Notes under the pieces: generated by a model | What the model saw: only the letters and a program-made list of their open reading frames with translations | The model's database searches: none | What the model was told of the DNA's origin: nothing | Assembly (NCBI RefSeq): GCF_004569505.1 | Contig: NZ_SPPK01000004.1 | Location: 394,805-458,804, forward strand | DNA from: Dysgonomonas mossii | Lineage (GTDB): Bacteria; Bacteroidota; Bacteroidia; Bacteroidales; Dysgonomonadaceae | Length of the DNA: 64,000 nt | Direction: 5' to 3' | Made by a program: the position numbers and the translations under genes | Shown: positions 44,418-54,079 of the stretch, in pieces | Numbering within the stretch: the first letter of the stretch is position 1 | Layout of the letters: each line of letters starts with the position of its first letter

Positions 44418-45293
44418 TTAAATTAACACCGATCTTATTTCCTCTATTTTTGCTTCTACTTCTTCCATTTGCCATTTTGGAGTAGAAGTTGCACCACAAA
44501 TACCTATTGAGGCTGTTTTGCTTACTAAATCAGGGTTTATATCTGATGGTGTAGTGATAAAATACGAGTTGGGATTATATTTTTTACACTCAGCAAATAA
44601 GACCTTTCCATTCGAACTCTTCTCTCCTGCCACAAAGAATATGATGTCATTATTCAGAGCAAATTCTTTGATGTTAGGAATACGGTTTGACACTTGACGA
44701 CAAATAGTATCAAAAAATTCAAACTTAGCATCTCCCGTCATTCTGCCTTGAATAATATCAATTATCTCTTGAAATCCATCCAGCGGTTTTGTTGTCTGAG
44801 AGAATAAACAAATATTTTTAGAAAAATCGAGTTTTTCGAGATCTTCTTTCTTCTCAATAACAATAGCACTCGATTCAGTTTGTCCGAGTAGCCCATTCAC
44901 TTCGGCATGCCCGTTTTTACCATAAATAACAATTTGTGTATTGTTATCTCTTTCACTATCATATTTGTCGTGTATCTTTTTCTGAAGACGTAAAACAACA
45001 GGACATGACGCATCTATGATCTCGATATTGTTTTCCTTCGCCGTTTGATAGGTTGAAGGTGGCTCGCCATGAGCCCTAAGTAAAACTCTTGCATTTTTCA
45101 GTTTTGCAAACTCTTCATGATTAATAGTCTTCATTCCAAGTTTTTCCAACCTGTCTACTTCTAGGTTATTGTGCACGATATCTCCTAAACAATAAAGCAT
45201 GCCTCCTTTGGCCAATTCTTCTTCTGCTTTCTTTATGGCATTAACTACCCCAAAGCAAAAACCTGACTTAGCATCTATTTCTATATTACTCAT
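44418..45293 (-). CDS. ispH: 4-hydroxy-3-methylbut-2-enyl diphosphate reductase
   Basis: The 291-residue protein has the three cluster cysteines of IspH: Cys13 in GFCFGV, one in ASCPVV near 97, and one in DTICRQ near 197. An additional GICGATSTP segment near the C-terminus is usual in the family. It reduces HMBPP to IPP and DMAPP in the MEP isoprenoid pathway with a [4Fe-4S] cluster. It lies directly after cmk with no gap, so the two are co-transcribed, an arrangement seen across Bacteroidetes. Confidence 0.96.
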   Translation of the reverse strand: MSNIEIDAKSGFCFGVVNAIKKAEEELAKGGMLYCLGDIVHNNLEVDRLEKLGMKTINHEEFAKLKNARVLLRAHGEPPSTYQTAKENNIEIIDASCPVVLRLQKKIHDKYDSERDNNTQIVIYGKNGHAEVNGLLGQTESSAIVIEKKEDLEKLDFSKNICLFSQTTKPLDGFQEIIDIIQGRMTGDAKFEFFDTICRQVSNRIPNIKEFALNNDIIFFVAGEKSSNGKVLFAECKKYNPNSYFITTPSDINPDLVSKTASIGICGATSTPKWQMEEVEAKIEEIRSVLI

Positions 45294-45986
45294 TTAATTT
45301 GTAGTTATTTGTTTGAACTTTTGTACCAACCATTGCATCTGATCGTCAATGGTCATATATGAATTATCCAGAAGAATGGCGTCATGCGCTTGGATTAAAG
45401 GGCTTTCTGCCCGCGTCTGATCCATATTATCTCTGGTTCTTAAATTTTCCAGCACTTCTTCGTATGTCGTTTTCGTATCACCCTTCGACTGCAATTCATC
45501 AAAGCGTCTCTGTGCTCTAATTTCAGCTTTTGCAGTCACAAAAACTTTCATCTCGGCATCAGGAAAAACAACAGTTCCTATATCTCTCCCATCCATTACA
45601 ATTCCTTTCGCCTTACCCATTTCTTGTTGGAGGGCCACCATTGCATGGCGTACAAAAGGAATTGCACTAACAATACTCACTTTTGACGATACTTCCATAC
45701 TGCGTATCAGACCTTCAACATTCTGTCCATTCAGGTATGTCTCAGGAGTTCCTGTATCTTTGTTTAAGTGAAACTGTATCTTTATATTTTCTATTTCGTT
45801 ATGCAATTTTTCTTCATCCAGCGTTTCGCCATTAAAGAGATTATGTTGTATGCAATATAGCGTTACAGCCCTATACATGGCTCCACTATCTATATAGACA
45901 TACCCTATCTCCCTTGCCAAACTTTTGGCCATAGTACTCTTACCATTCGATGAAAACCCATCTATTGCGATAACTATTTTTTTCAT
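45294..45986 (-). CDS. cmk: Cytidylate kinase
   Basis: The 230-residue protein has the P-loop GFSSNGKST at residues 10-18, then [10 protein letters not shown] and [12 protein letters not shown], the CMP kinase signatures. It phosphorylates CMP and dCMP with ATP. It is immediately upstream of ispH. A TATCTTTG box lies on the minus strand at 46067-46074. Confidence 0.96.
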   Translation of the reverse strand: MKKIVIAIDGFSSNGKSTMAKSLAREIGYVYIDSGAMYRAVTLYCIQHNLFNGETLDEEKLHNEIENIKIQFHLNKDTGTPETYLNGQNVEGLIRSMEVSSKVSIVSAIPFVRHAMVALQQEMGKAKGIVMDGRDIGTVVFPDAEMKVFVTAKAEIRAQRRFDELQSKGDTKTTYEEVLENLRTRDNMDQTRAESPLIQAHDAILLDNSYMTIDDQMQWLVQKFKQITTN

Positions 45987-46066
45987 TACTTACTTCTATT
46001 AAACATCTAAGCGATATAAATGTTTATGTTGATTCGTTATAAATTATATTCCTAATAAAGATACGG

Positions 46067-46074
46067 CAAAGATA
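46067..46074 (-). promoter_or_regulatory. Candidate promoter -7 box of cmk-ispH
   Basis: Minus-strand TATCTTTG, about 80 bases before the cmk start codon. Confidence 0.45.
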
Positions 46075-46140
46075 ATTCTAATTTTTCATTCTAAATCCTC
46101 CTTCGTTTTATAACAAGAAAGATGTTGGCGAAAAAAACTA

Positions 46141-46168
46141 TTGTATTACAAAAAAATGTGTATTTTTG
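46141..46168 (+). promoter_or_regulatory. Candidate promoter of nusB
   Basis: TTG (46141-46143), 17 bases, TATTTTTG (46161-46168), 26 bases before the nusB start codon. The spacer is slightly short for the consensus. Confidence 0.55.
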
Positions 46169-46193
46169 CAGCCTGAAACATTTTTATATATAA

Positions 46194-47120
46194 ATGATAA
46201 ATCGCGTTCTTATTCGTATCAGGGTTGTTCAAATACTGTTCTCATGCAGTCATAGTGAAACCACAGATTTGAGAAAGGCAGAAAGTGAGTTAATGCTTAG
46301 CCTACAAAAATCATATGATTTGTACTTTTATCTGTTATCGTTGATGGTAGAGTTGACTAATACTTATGCTCAGAGAGTAGATAGTCGTAAATCGAAGCTA
46401 TTGCCCACTAAAGAGGATATGAGCCCAAACACAAAGTTGTTGAATAATAAATTCATATCTCAACTCAGTCAAAACACAGAACTGATAAAATACCTGAACG
46501 ATAGGCCTTTCTCATGGGCAGAACATGATGCTTTTATCCGCAACCTATTGGATAATATCTTAAACTCTGACATATATAAAGAATATACAGAAAATCAATC
46601 TCAAGAATATACTGACGATCGTGAGTTTTGGCGTAAAGTTTTCAAGCAAATTATATGCACGACTGAAGATTTATATTCCATCCTTGAGGATGAAAGTCTT
46701 TATTGGAACGACGATATCGAAATCATCCAATCTTTTGTTTTAAAAACAATTAAACGCTTTGAAGAAAACAAAGGAACAGAACAAGAGTTGCTTCCTATGT
46801 TTAAGGATGAAACGGATAAAGAGTTTGCAGTAAAATTATTGAGAGAGTCCTTATTCAACGGAAAAGAATATAAAGAGCTGATTGATAAATACACTAAGAA
46901 TTGGGAGTCGGAACGTATTGCTCTGATGGATATGGTTATAATGCAGATTGCAATAGCCGAAATCATCGAATTCTCATCTATCCCAATTAGTGTTTCCTTA
47001 AATGAATATATCGATATAGCGAAGTCATATAGTACTATAAAAAGTGCTTCTTTTATAAATGGAATTTTGGATGCAATTGTAAAAGAGCTGAAAGAAGAAA
47101 AAAAGATAATTAAGAAATAA
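46194..47120 (+). CDS. nusB: NusB-like antitermination factor, extended Bacteroidetes form
   Basis: The 308-residue protein is twice the length of E. coli NusB (139). The C-terminal half has the NusB core: a helix with ELLPMFKDETDKEFAVKLLR, then DMVIMQIAIAEIIEFSSIPISVSLNEYIDIAKSYS split over two helices, and the terminal INGILDAIVKEL. The N-terminal half starts with VLIRIRVVQILFS, the usual NusB first helix, and carries a long helical insertion before the core resumes. It binds boxA RNA with NusE in rRNA antitermination. The position next to yajC, ybbR and coaE is conserved in Bacteroidales. Confidence 0.88.
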   Translation: MINRVLIRIRVVQILFSCSHSETTDLRKAESELMLSLQKSYDLYFYLLSLMVELTNTYAQRVDSRKSKLLPTKEDMSPNTKLLNNKFISQLSQNTELIKYLNDRPFSWAEHDAFIRNLLDNILNSDIYKEYTENQSQEYTDDREFWRKVFKQIICTTEDLYSILEDESLYWNDDIEIIQSFVLKTIKRFEENKGTEQELLPMFKDETDKEFAVKLLRESLFNGKEYKELIDKYTKNWESERIALMDMVIMQIAIAEIIEFSSIPISVSLNEYIDIAKSYSTIKSASFINGILDAIVKELKEEKKIIKK

Positions 47121-47167
47121 TAGCATTTATCATATTTTCGCATAAAGCCTATTTCAAAATATTCACT

Positions 47168-47175
47168 TATATTTG
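47168..47175 (+). promoter_or_regulatory. Candidate promoter -7 box of yajC
   Basis: TATATTTG, 65 bases before the yajC start codon. Confidence 0.4.
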
Positions 47176-47240
47176 TAAAAACTTATTCAAAAAAAAGTAA
47201 CTGAAGTAAGAATAATATAAATCAATATTAAAGAACAATT

Positions 47241-47579
47241 ATGACTTTATTAAATGTATTGTTACAAGCTGCAGATGGTGGAGCTTCTCCTGCCGGAGGT
47301 TTATTAGGCGGAAGTACCGGCATGATTATAATGATGGTACTGCTCTTCGGAATTATGTACTTCTTTATGATCAGACCACAGCAGAAGAAACAAAAAGCTC
47401 TACAAGAAGCAAGAAACGCCATTAAGGTAGGTGACAAAGTGGTTACAGCCGGAGGTGTTCACGGAAAAGTGAAAGAAGTGGGTGATACATATTTTATTCT
47501 TGAAATAGCAGAGGGAGTAAAAATTAAGATTGAAAAATCTTCTGTATATGTTTCAGCCGAAGATACTAAGAAACAATAA
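47241..47579 (+). CDS. yajC: Preprotein translocase subunit YajC
   Basis: The 112-residue protein has a single membrane helix (about 31-50) ending in FFMIRPQQKKQK, the family signature, followed by GDKVVTAGGVHGKV in the small beta domain. YajC associates with SecDF at the inner membrane. It lies between nusB and the ybbR-like gene, 34 bases before the latter. Confidence 0.95.
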   Translation: MTLLNVLLQAADGGASPAGGLLGGSTGMIIMMVLLFGIMYFFMIRPQQKKQKALQEARNAIKVGDKVVTAGGVHGKVKEVGDTYFILEIAEGVKIKIEKSSVYVSAEDTKKQ

Positions 47580-47613
47580 TTTTTTTATTACGGTAAATAT
47601 CCGGGTATAGCTT

Positions 47614-48600
47614 ATGAGCGATACTTACGATAAGGAAATATTTGCACAAAAGGTCAAAGCTTTTTTCAAGACAATTCGGTGGAAAAAGATTTTGACCTTC
47701 ATGTTTTTTGTGCTTTTATCTTTTATTTTCTGGATGATGCAAGTGTATCGCCAAAAATACGAGGCAACCCTTGCTATACCTGTTAAATACATAAATGAGC
47801 CGGATAGTATAGTCTTTGAGAATGAACTGCCAACTACGGTTTATGCCCGAATCAAAGATGATGGTGCTACCCTATTCCGATATTACCTGACCAGACGTAA
47901 AGACTCACTGGTGGTTGATGTCAGAGAGGTTATAAAGAATTCACCGGACAAGGTTATCCAAGGACGTAATTTTGAGCAATTGATACGTTCTAAGCTTTTC
48001 GTCACATCCGAACTAATTAGCTACTCTCCCACTCGGGTGTCATATTCATATGCCTTATTACGAAGCAAGAAGTTACCTGTTATTTTTAACGGCAGTGTAA
48101 GTCTCGATGCCGGTTATATGCTCGACGGAGACTTGATAACTCAGCCGGATTCTGTTATGGTATACGGCAGTAAAGCTTCATTAGACACCATTTTCTTTGC
48201 TTATACGGAATCGGATACATTAAGGAATATCAAATCGGCAAAGAAGGTAAAAATAAAGATGAAGCCTATACTAGGAGTCAAATATGTTCCGAGTGAAGTA
48301 GAATTGAACATTCCAATCGATGAGTTTATAAAAAAGGAAGTTGAAGTACCTATTACCTGTATCAATTTACCAAGCAACTTAGAAATAAAACTATTTCCGT
48401 CTGCTGTCAAAATTGAATTTTTTGTAGGCAAGAGAAGACCAGATAATATAACCAGTAGTAATTTCGAAGTTACTATAGACTACAACGATATAAAAGAGCT
48501 GAGAGATGCAACTATACCTGTACGTATAACCGATAGTCCTGATTATATACGCACAATGACACCTGTACCTTCAGAGGTAGAGTTTGTACTCGAACAATAA
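47614..48600 (+). CDS. YbbR/CdaR-like protein
   Basis: The 328-residue protein has one N-terminal membrane helix (about 30-46, FMFFVLLSFIFWMMQ) and a periplasmic or extracytoplasmic part of two or three beta-rich YbbR-type repeats. In Firmicutes the equivalent CdaR modulates a diadenylate cyclase, but no cyclase gene is adjacent here, so the role in this organism is unclear. The yajC-ybbR-coaE order is conserved in Bacteroidales. Stop and the coaE start are 11 bases apart. Confidence 0.8.
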   Translation: MSDTYDKEIFAQKVKAFFKTIRWKKILTFMFFVLLSFIFWMMQVYRQKYEATLAIPVKYINEPDSIVFENELPTTVYARIKDDGATLFRYYLTRRKDSLVVDVREVIKNSPDKVIQGRNFEQLIRSKLFVTSELISYSPTRVSYSYALLRSKKLPVIFNGSVSLDAGYMLDGDLITQPDSVMVYGSKASLDTIFFAYTESDTLRNIKSAKKVKIKMKPILGVKYVPSEVELNIPIDEFIKKEVEVPITCINLPSNLEIKLFPSAVKIEFFVGKRRPDNITSSNFEVTIDYNDIKELRDATIPVRITDSPDYIRTMTPVPSEVEFVLEQ

Positions 48601-48611
48601 TAACAATTATT

Positions 48612-49202
48612 ATGATCAAACTAGGTATAACCGGTGGCATAGGCAGTGGAAAATCAACTGTCTCTCAGATATTTTCACTTAGTGGTGTGCCTGTTTACAT
48701 TGCTGATATAGAAAGTAAAAGGTTAGTTGCCACATCTCCTACAATTCGAAAAAAACTAATCAATCTATTTGGTGAAGAACTATATAGTGGTGGAGTACTA
48801 AATAAACCATTGCTTGCTTCTCATATATTTAATGATAAGAAAAAACTGGAAACAGTAAATGCAATTATTCACCCCGAAGTAGAACGTGATTTTATTGAAT
48901 GGGTTAAAAAACATGCACAATGTGACATTGTAGCGCATGAAGCTGCTATACTCTTTGAATCTGGATTTAACAGAATGATGGATAAGGTGTTGATGGTATA
49001 TACACCTTTAGACATAAGAATCGAGCGAACAATGCTAAGAGACAACCTCCCTAAAGAAAAGGTGATGGAGCGCATACAAAATCAGATGTCGGATGAAGAA
49101 AAAGCTAAACTTTCTGACTTTGTAATTGTTAATGATAACACAAAATCATTGATCGAACAGGTAACGAATATAATACAAGAACTTAAAACCTCAAAAAACT
49201 AG
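48612..49202 (+). CDS. coaE: Dephospho-CoA kinase
   Basis: The 196-residue protein has Walker A GGIGSGKST at residues 8-16, then DIESKRLV and IIHPEVE, the CoaE signatures. It phosphorylates dephospho-CoA to give coenzyme A, the last step of CoA synthesis. The stop is directly before the carbonic anhydrase start with no spacing, suggesting co-transcription and coupling. Confidence 0.95.
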   Translation: MIKLGITGGIGSGKSTVSQIFSLSGVPVYIADIESKRLVATSPTIRKKLINLFGEELYSGGVLNKPLLASHIFNDKKKLETVNAIIHPEVERDFIEWVKKHAQCDIVAHEAAILFESGFNRMMDKVLMVYTPLDIRIERTMLRDNLPKEKVMERIQNQMSDEEKAKLSDFVIVNDNTKSLIEQVTNIIQELKTSKN

Positions 49203-49853
49203 ATGCAAATACAAGAATCATATCAGAAAATTTTTGCAGAAAACAAAAAATGGGTTGAGAATAAGAACAAAGAAAATCCAAATTTCTTTACCCATCTTGT
49301 AAAAGAGCAAAACCCTGACTATTTATATATAGGATGTTCGGATAGTCGTGTACATGCAAATGAAATAATGGGATTGCAACCGGGAGAAGTATTCGTTCAT
49401 CGCAATATAGCCAATATGGTTGTAAATAATGATCTGAATGTATTGTCTGTTATTAACTATGCTGTAGAATATTTGAATGTAAAGTATATAATTGTTTGCG
49501 GCCACTATAATTGCGGCGGAATAAAAGCAGCTATGCAGCCGAGAGATTTAGGTATCCTGAATCCATGGTTAAGAAATGTACGAGATGTATATCGTTTACA
49601 CGAAAAAGAGCTAGATGCTATTCCTGATATGAAAGACCGCTACAATCGCTTGGTAGAACTTAATGTATACGAACAGTGTCTGAATGTTATAAAAACAGCA
49701 GAAGTGCAAAAATCATATTTGGAATCAGGATATCCACGTGTAGCAGGTTGGGTGTATGATCTTAACGATGGCACTTTGATAGACCTGAACATTGACTTCA
49801 AGAAAGAACTTGATCACATTCGTAAAATATACGACCTAACGAAGGAAAAGTAA
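49203..49853 (+). CDS. Beta-class carbonic anhydrase
   Basis: The 216-residue protein has the zinc and catalytic residues Cys45, Asp47 and Arg49 in GCSDSR, and His101 and Cys104 in CGHYNCGG. These match the beta-carbonic anhydrases that interconvert CO2 and bicarbonate. No signal peptide is present, so it should be cytoplasmic and supply bicarbonate for carboxylases. It follows coaE without a gap and is followed after 19 bases by zinc-uptake genes, a fitting context for a zinc enzyme. Confidence 0.95.
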   Translation: MQIQESYQKIFAENKKWVENKNKENPNFFTHLVKEQNPDYLYIGCSDSRVHANEIMGLQPGEVFVHRNIANMVVNNDLNVLSVINYAVEYLNVKYIIVCGHYNCGGIKAAMQPRDLGILNPWLRNVRDVYRLHEKELDAIPDMKDRYNRLVELNVYEQCLNVIKTAEVQKSYLESGYPRVAGWVYDLNDGTLIDLNIDFKKELDHIRKIYDLTKEK

Positions 49854-49872
49854 AATAAGACTATATTAAATA

Positions 49873-50769
49873 ATGAAACATAGACATACATATATAGCTT
49901 TATGTTTGGGAATACTTACACTTGCTTTATTACAAGGTTGTAAACCTTCAACAAAAGCTGAAGACTCTAAAATACTGATGGTCACGATAGAACCGCAGAA
50001 GTATTTTTTAGAGGCTCTTGTCGGGAATCACTTTAAAGTAGAATGCATTATTTCTCCCGGAATGAATCCGGAAAGTGCAGACTTTACTCCTTCACAGATG
50101 ATGAATCTTGACAAAAGTACAGCTTATTTCAAGGTGGGTTATCTTGGTATAGAGAACTCTCTGATAAATAAAGTTGCGGCAAGTAATCCTGCGTTTAAAG
50201 TAATTGATTGTTCGGATGGCATAGAATCAACATGTGAAGACCACAATCATCACGAAGGGCATGATCATAGTCATCATGGACATGTAGGAGGAGATCCACA
50301 TACATGGAGTTCTGTCGTTTCTGCTAAAATCATTGCAGAAAACATGTACAAAGGGCTTATTGAAATAGACAGAGTAAATGAAGCTGATTACAAAGCAAAT
50401 TACGATAAACTTCTCTCTGAAATAGACAAGACCGATAGTATAATAAAATCGTATCTAGAAAAAGCACCAAGCAAAGCTTTTATCATTTACCACCCTGCGC
50501 TTAGCTATTTTGCTCAAGAATATGGGCTGACACAGTATTCCATTGAGCATGAAGGAAAGAACCCTTCTCCGGCTCAATTGAAAGAACTGATAGACAAAGC
50601 AAAAACTGAAAGTCTAAAAGTTGTCTTTATTCAAAAAGAATTTGACACAAAGAATGCTGAAACAGTAGCCCAAGCTATTGGCGGAAAAGCTATACCTATC
50701 AATCTGCTGTCTTATAATTGGAGTGAAGAAATGATTAAAATAGCTAGAGCTATGGCTTTAGAAGATTGA
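49873..50769 (+). CDS. znuA: Zinc ABC transporter substrate-binding lipoprotein (ZnuA-like)
   Basis: The 298-residue protein has a lipoprotein signal with lipobox LLQGC at residues 19-23 and the cluster A-I fold. A His-rich flexible loop (about residues 117-138, with many His and Asp) and the metal ligands in DPHTW, YHPALSY and a late Asp fit the ZnuA group. It binds Zn2+ (or Mn2+) in the periplasm. The ATPase gene follows three bases after its stop. No permease gene is next to it, which is unusual. Confidence 0.9.
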   Translation: MKHRHTYIALCLGILTLALLQGCKPSTKAEDSKILMVTIEPQKYFLEALVGNHFKVECIISPGMNPESADFTPSQMMNLDKSTAYFKVGYLGIENSLINKVAASNPAFKVIDCSDGIESTCEDHNHHEGHDHSHHGHVGGDPHTWSSVVSAKIIAENMYKGLIEIDRVNEADYKANYDKLLSEIDKTDSIIKSYLEKAPSKAFIIYHPALSYFAQEYGLTQYSIEHEGKNPSPAQLKELIDKAKTESLKVVFIQKEFDTKNAETVAQAIGGKAIPINLLSYNWSEEMIKIARAMALED

Positions 50770-50772
50770 TTA

Positions 50773-51558
50773 ATGAGTAAAATTCTTGAGATAAAAGATC
50801 TTTCTGTAGGATACGACGGCAATCCTTATGTATTGAAGAATGTCAATCTGGACGTTACCAAGAATGATTTTCTTGGTATTATCGGCCCAAACGGAGGAGG
50901 TAAAACAACTCTTCTGAAAACTCTCATGGGGTTGGTCAAACCGACTTCAGGTAAAATATCTTTTTACAGGAATAATATAAAGGTTGATAAAATAAACATC
51001 GGTTATTTACCTCAGATCAACCAGATTGATAAAAAATTTCCAATATCTGTATCTGATGTTATCTTGTCTGGGTTAACCGTAAAAAAAGGCCTTTTCTCTT
51101 CTTATACAAAGGAACAAAAAGAAAAGGTGAGCGTCATTGCCGAAAAAATGGGGTTGGAACAGCTTATACACCGTTCGATAGGTGCGTTATCAGGGGGACA
51201 GTTGCAACGTACATTACTAGGAAGGGCAATTATCGATGACCCCGATTTGTTGGTTCTTGATGAGCCGAATTCCTATGTGGATAAACGTTTTGAAAGTAAT
51301 TTCTACAAATTGCTCGAAGAGATAAATCTGGATACGGCTATCATACTGGTATCTCATGATGTTGGAACCGTTATTTCACTCGTGAAGAATATAGCATGCG
51401 TAAACGAAGGACTGCATTATCATTCAGGCACGAATATCTCGACCGACTGGCTTGAAAAATCATACAATTCGTGTCCTATAGAAATAATTGGACATGGAGA
51501 TTTTCCTCACAGAGTTTTAGAGAAACATGAGGGTTGTGACTGTTGCAAAGAAGATTAG
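50773..51558 (+). CDS. znuC: Zinc ABC transporter ATPase (ZnuC-like)
   Basis: The 261-residue ATPase has Walker A GPNGGGKTT (about 37-45), signature LSGGQLQR, Walker B LLVLDEP and switch His in VSHD. It belongs to the metal-type ABC ATPases. The tail is Cys-rich (GCDCCKED), which may bind metal. It should work with the ZnuA-like protein encoded upstream, but a ZnuB permease gene is absent from the neighbourhood, so the partner must be encoded elsewhere. Confidence 0.9.
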   Translation: MSKILEIKDLSVGYDGNPYVLKNVNLDVTKNDFLGIIGPNGGGKTTLLKTLMGLVKPTSGKISFYRNNIKVDKINIGYLPQINQIDKKFPISVSDVILSGLTVKKGLFSSYTKEQKEKVSVIAEKMGLEQLIHRSIGALSGGQLQRTLLGRAIIDDPDLLVLDEPNSYVDKRFESNFYKLLEEINLDTAIILVSHDVGTVISLVKNIACVNEGLHYHSGTNISTDWLEKSYNSCPIEIIGHGDFPHRVLEKHEGCDCCKED

Positions 51559-51667
51559 CAATTCATTATCTCCTTTTTTTTAAAAATGACTATAAATTGA
51601 TATTACTCTATATCTGAGAACTAAACACATGCTTAGAACGTTAAATAGGTTATAAAACAATTATATT

Positions 51668-51928
51668 ATGAAAAAGATATTTTTTGCATGCCTTGTTGCA
51701 TTTACACTTGCAGCTTGCGGACCAGTTTACAATACACAACTAAAACAAGTAGAACTGGGAATGACACAGCGAGAGATCGTCTCACTTATGGGTGATAAAT
51801 ATTCAGTTGTCGACCAAAGAAGTAATGGAGACCAGACTTTAGAATATGTAGATAAATTTAAAAACCACTGGTACTTTGTTTTTGTTAATGGACAGCTAAA
51901 TAAATGGTATAAGGAAACAGAAAAATAA
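51668..51928 (+). CDS. Small lipoprotein, BamE/SmpA-like
   Basis: The 86-residue protein has a lipoprotein signal with LAAC17 and a mature part that starts with ELGMTQREIVSLMG, the pattern of the BamE/SmpA fold, and ends after a YVDKFKNHWYFVFVNGQ strand pair. Proteins of this fold support outer-membrane assembly or act as small lipoproteins of unknown function. It is monocistronic, with a clear terminator after it. Family call is moderate. Confidence 0.65.
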   Translation: MKKIFFACLVAFTLAACGPVYNTQLKQVELGMTQREIVSLMGDKYSVVDQRSNGDQTLEYVDKFKNHWYFVFVNGQLNKWYKETEK

Positions 51929-51947
51929 AATTATATCAGAATAAAGG

Positions 51948-51982
51948 AATAGGATGTATCAATGGTGCATCCTATTTTTATT
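51948..51982 (+). terminator. Terminator after the small lipoprotein gene
   Basis: AATAGGATG (51948-51956) pairs with CATCCTATT (51968-51976), followed by TTTATTAT. Confidence 0.85.
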
Positions 51983-52099
51983 ATATATGGACATAGTTTA
52001 TATAAAGAATGATAATGCATTTATTTCTCATGATTTAATCTTTCTTTAAAGTCACAGAATTCTGTTTCTCTAATAGCCCTGTATTTTATATCTTTTTTG

Positions 52100-52107
52100 T
52101 ATATTTG
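52100..52107 (+). promoter_or_regulatory. Candidate promoter -7 box of lepA
   Basis: TATATTTG lies 65 bases before the preferred lepA start, and inside the longer open frame, which argues against the longer start. Confidence 0.5.
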
Positions 52108-52171
52108 CAGCCTAATTTGGGGTAGTATATTTACTTCAAATCGATACACCAAAAAGAAGATTTATTATAGA

Positions 52172-53959
52172 ATGGATAAAATACGAAATTTTTGCATTAT
52201 AGCTCATATTGATCATGGTAAAAGTACCCTTGCTGACAGGCTTTTAGAATATACAAAGACTGTTGAAGGCAAAGACTTGCAAGCTCAGGTACTTGACAAC
52301 ATGGATCTGGAACGTGAGCGTGGCATCACGATAAAAAGCCATGCTATCCAGATGGAATATGTATATAAAGGCGAAAAATATATTCTGAATCTGATAGATA
52401 CTCCCGGACACGTTGACTTTTCGTATGAAGTTTCGCGCTCTATAGCAGCATGTGAAGGCGCCTTATTGATCGTAGACGCAGCACAAGGTATACAGGCACA
52501 AACAATATCAAACCTGTATATGGCAATTGAGCATGATCTTGAGATTATTCCTATTCTGAACAAAATAGACCTGCCAAGTGCTATGCCTGATGAAGTTGAA
52601 GATCAGATAATAGAACTGTTAGGTATAAAAAAAGAAGATATAATACGAGCCAGTGGTAAAACAGGAGAAGGCGTTTATACCATACTGGATTCGATTATAG
52701 AACGAATACCGGAACCACAAGGAGACCCCGAAGCTCCATTGCAAGCACTTATTTTCGATTCAGTTTTTAACTCTTTCCGTGGTATCATTGCCTATTATAA
52801 AGTAGTGAATGGAACAATTAAGAAAGGTGATCTCGTAAAATTCTTTGCAACAGGTAAAGAATATGACGCTGATGAAGTAGGTGTACTAAAACTGGATATG
52901 TCTCCGCGCAATGAAGTTAGATGTGGCGACGTTGGTTATATAATTTCAGGGATTAAAACTTCGAAAGAAGTAAAAGTAGGAGATACTATCACACATGTAA
53001 AAGGAGCGTGCGACAAGGCTATTGATGGCTTCGAAGAAGTAAAGCCAATGGTTTTTGCCGGAGTTTATCCTATCGATAGCGAAGACTTTGAAGACCTACG
53101 CTCATCGTTAGAGAAACTTCAGTTGAATGATGCCTCTCTTACATTTCAGCCGGAATCATCTGTTGCCTTAGGATTTGGTTTCCGTTGCGGATTCTTAGGT
53201 CTATTACATATGGAGATTATACAGGAACGCCTCGACCGGGAATTCAACATGGATGTGATCACAACTGTTCCGAACGTATCTTATATAGTTCACGACAAGA
53301 AAGGGAACACGAAAGAGGTTCACAATCCGGCAGGACTCCCTGACCCTACCCTGATAGATTATATAGAAGAACCTTATATACGTGCTTCGGTAATCACCAA
53401 TACCACCTATATAGGGGCTATTATGACTTTATGTCTCGGCAAACGAGGTATCCTTATCAAACAAGAATATATCTCAGGAGATCGTGTTGAGATTATATAT
53501 GATATACCATTAGGTGAGATTGTTATCGACTTTTACGATAAGCTGAAAAGTATTTCGAAAGGATACGCTTCTTTCGATTATCATATGCACGACTATCGTG
53601 AATCGAAGCTTGTAAAACTTGATATACTATTAAATGGTGAATCTGTAGATGCCCTCTCTACACTAACTCATGTTGACAATGCCGTAAACTTCGGACGTCG
53701 CATGTGTGAAAAATTGAGAGAACTTATTCCCCGTCAACAATTTGATATAGCAATACAGGCTGCTATCGGTGCTAAAATTATAGCCCGTGAAACGATCAAG
53801 GCCGTACGTAAAGATGTTACGGCGAAATGTTATGGTGGTGATATCTCTCGTAAGCGTAAACTTCTCGAAAAACAAAAAGAAGGTAAAAAACGCATGAAGC
53901 AGGTAGGAAACGTAGAAGTTCCTCAAAAAGCCTTCTTAGCTGTATTGAAACTCGATTAA
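52172..53959 (+). CDS. lepA: Elongation factor 4 (LepA)
   Basis: From the ATG at 52172 the protein has 595 residues, the normal EF4 length, starting [18 protein letters not shown] with the G1 motif at 11-18. The open frame extends further upstream, but this would place a promoter box inside the gene. RERGITIK is switch I and DTPGHVDF is G3. The C-terminal domain with [12 protein letters not shown] and [19 protein letters not shown] (split) is the LepA signature. It is a ribosomal GTPase that acts in translation under stress. Confidence 0.97.
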   Translation: MDKIRNFCIIAHIDHGKSTLADRLLEYTKTVEGKDLQAQVLDNMDLERERGITIKSHAIQMEYVYKGEKYILNLIDTPGHVDFSYEVSRSIAACEGALLIVDAAQGIQAQTISNLYMAIEHDLEIIPILNKIDLPSAMPDEVEDQIIELLGIKKEDIIRASGKTGEGVYTILDSIIERIPEPQGDPEAPLQALIFDSVFNSFRGIIAYYKVVNGTIKKGDLVKFFATGKEYDADEVGVLKLDMSPRNEVRCGDVGYIISGIKTSKEVKVGDTITHVKGACDKAIDGFEEVKPMVFAGVYPIDSEDFEDLRSSLEKLQLNDASLTFQPESSVALGFGFRCGFLGLLHMEIIQERLDREFNMDVITTVPNVSYIVHDKKGNTKEVHNPAGLPDPTLIDYIEEPYIRASVITNTTYIGAIMTLCLGKRGILIKQEYISGDRVEIIYDIPLGEIVIDFYDKLKSISKGYASFDYHMHDYRESKLVKLDILLNGESVDALSTLTHVDNAVNFGRRMCEKLRELIPRQQFDIAIQAAIGAKIIARETIKAVRKDVTAKCYGGDISRKRKLLEKQKEGKKRMKQVGNVEVPQKAFLAVLKLD

Positions 53960-54031
53960 ATTATCTTTATACAGACCATTAGATTAGTTTAGAAATAAAA
54001 AAGTGACATCTAGAAACAGTATAAAAACTGT

Positions 54032-54039
54032 TACTTTTG
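54032..54039 (+). promoter_or_regulatory. Promoter -7 box of the flavin-reductase operon
   Basis: TACTTTTG, 40 bases before the start codon, sits in a string almost identical to one upstream of the type IX plug gene (58346-58370 on the minus strand). Confidence 0.55.
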
Positions 54040-54079
54040 TTACTTTTTAATTGAAAACGATATTGACAATTGCTAAATC

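Noticed and set aside
52097..52171. Upstream extension of lepA
   Set aside because: It would contain the promoter box and adds residues not found in EF4.
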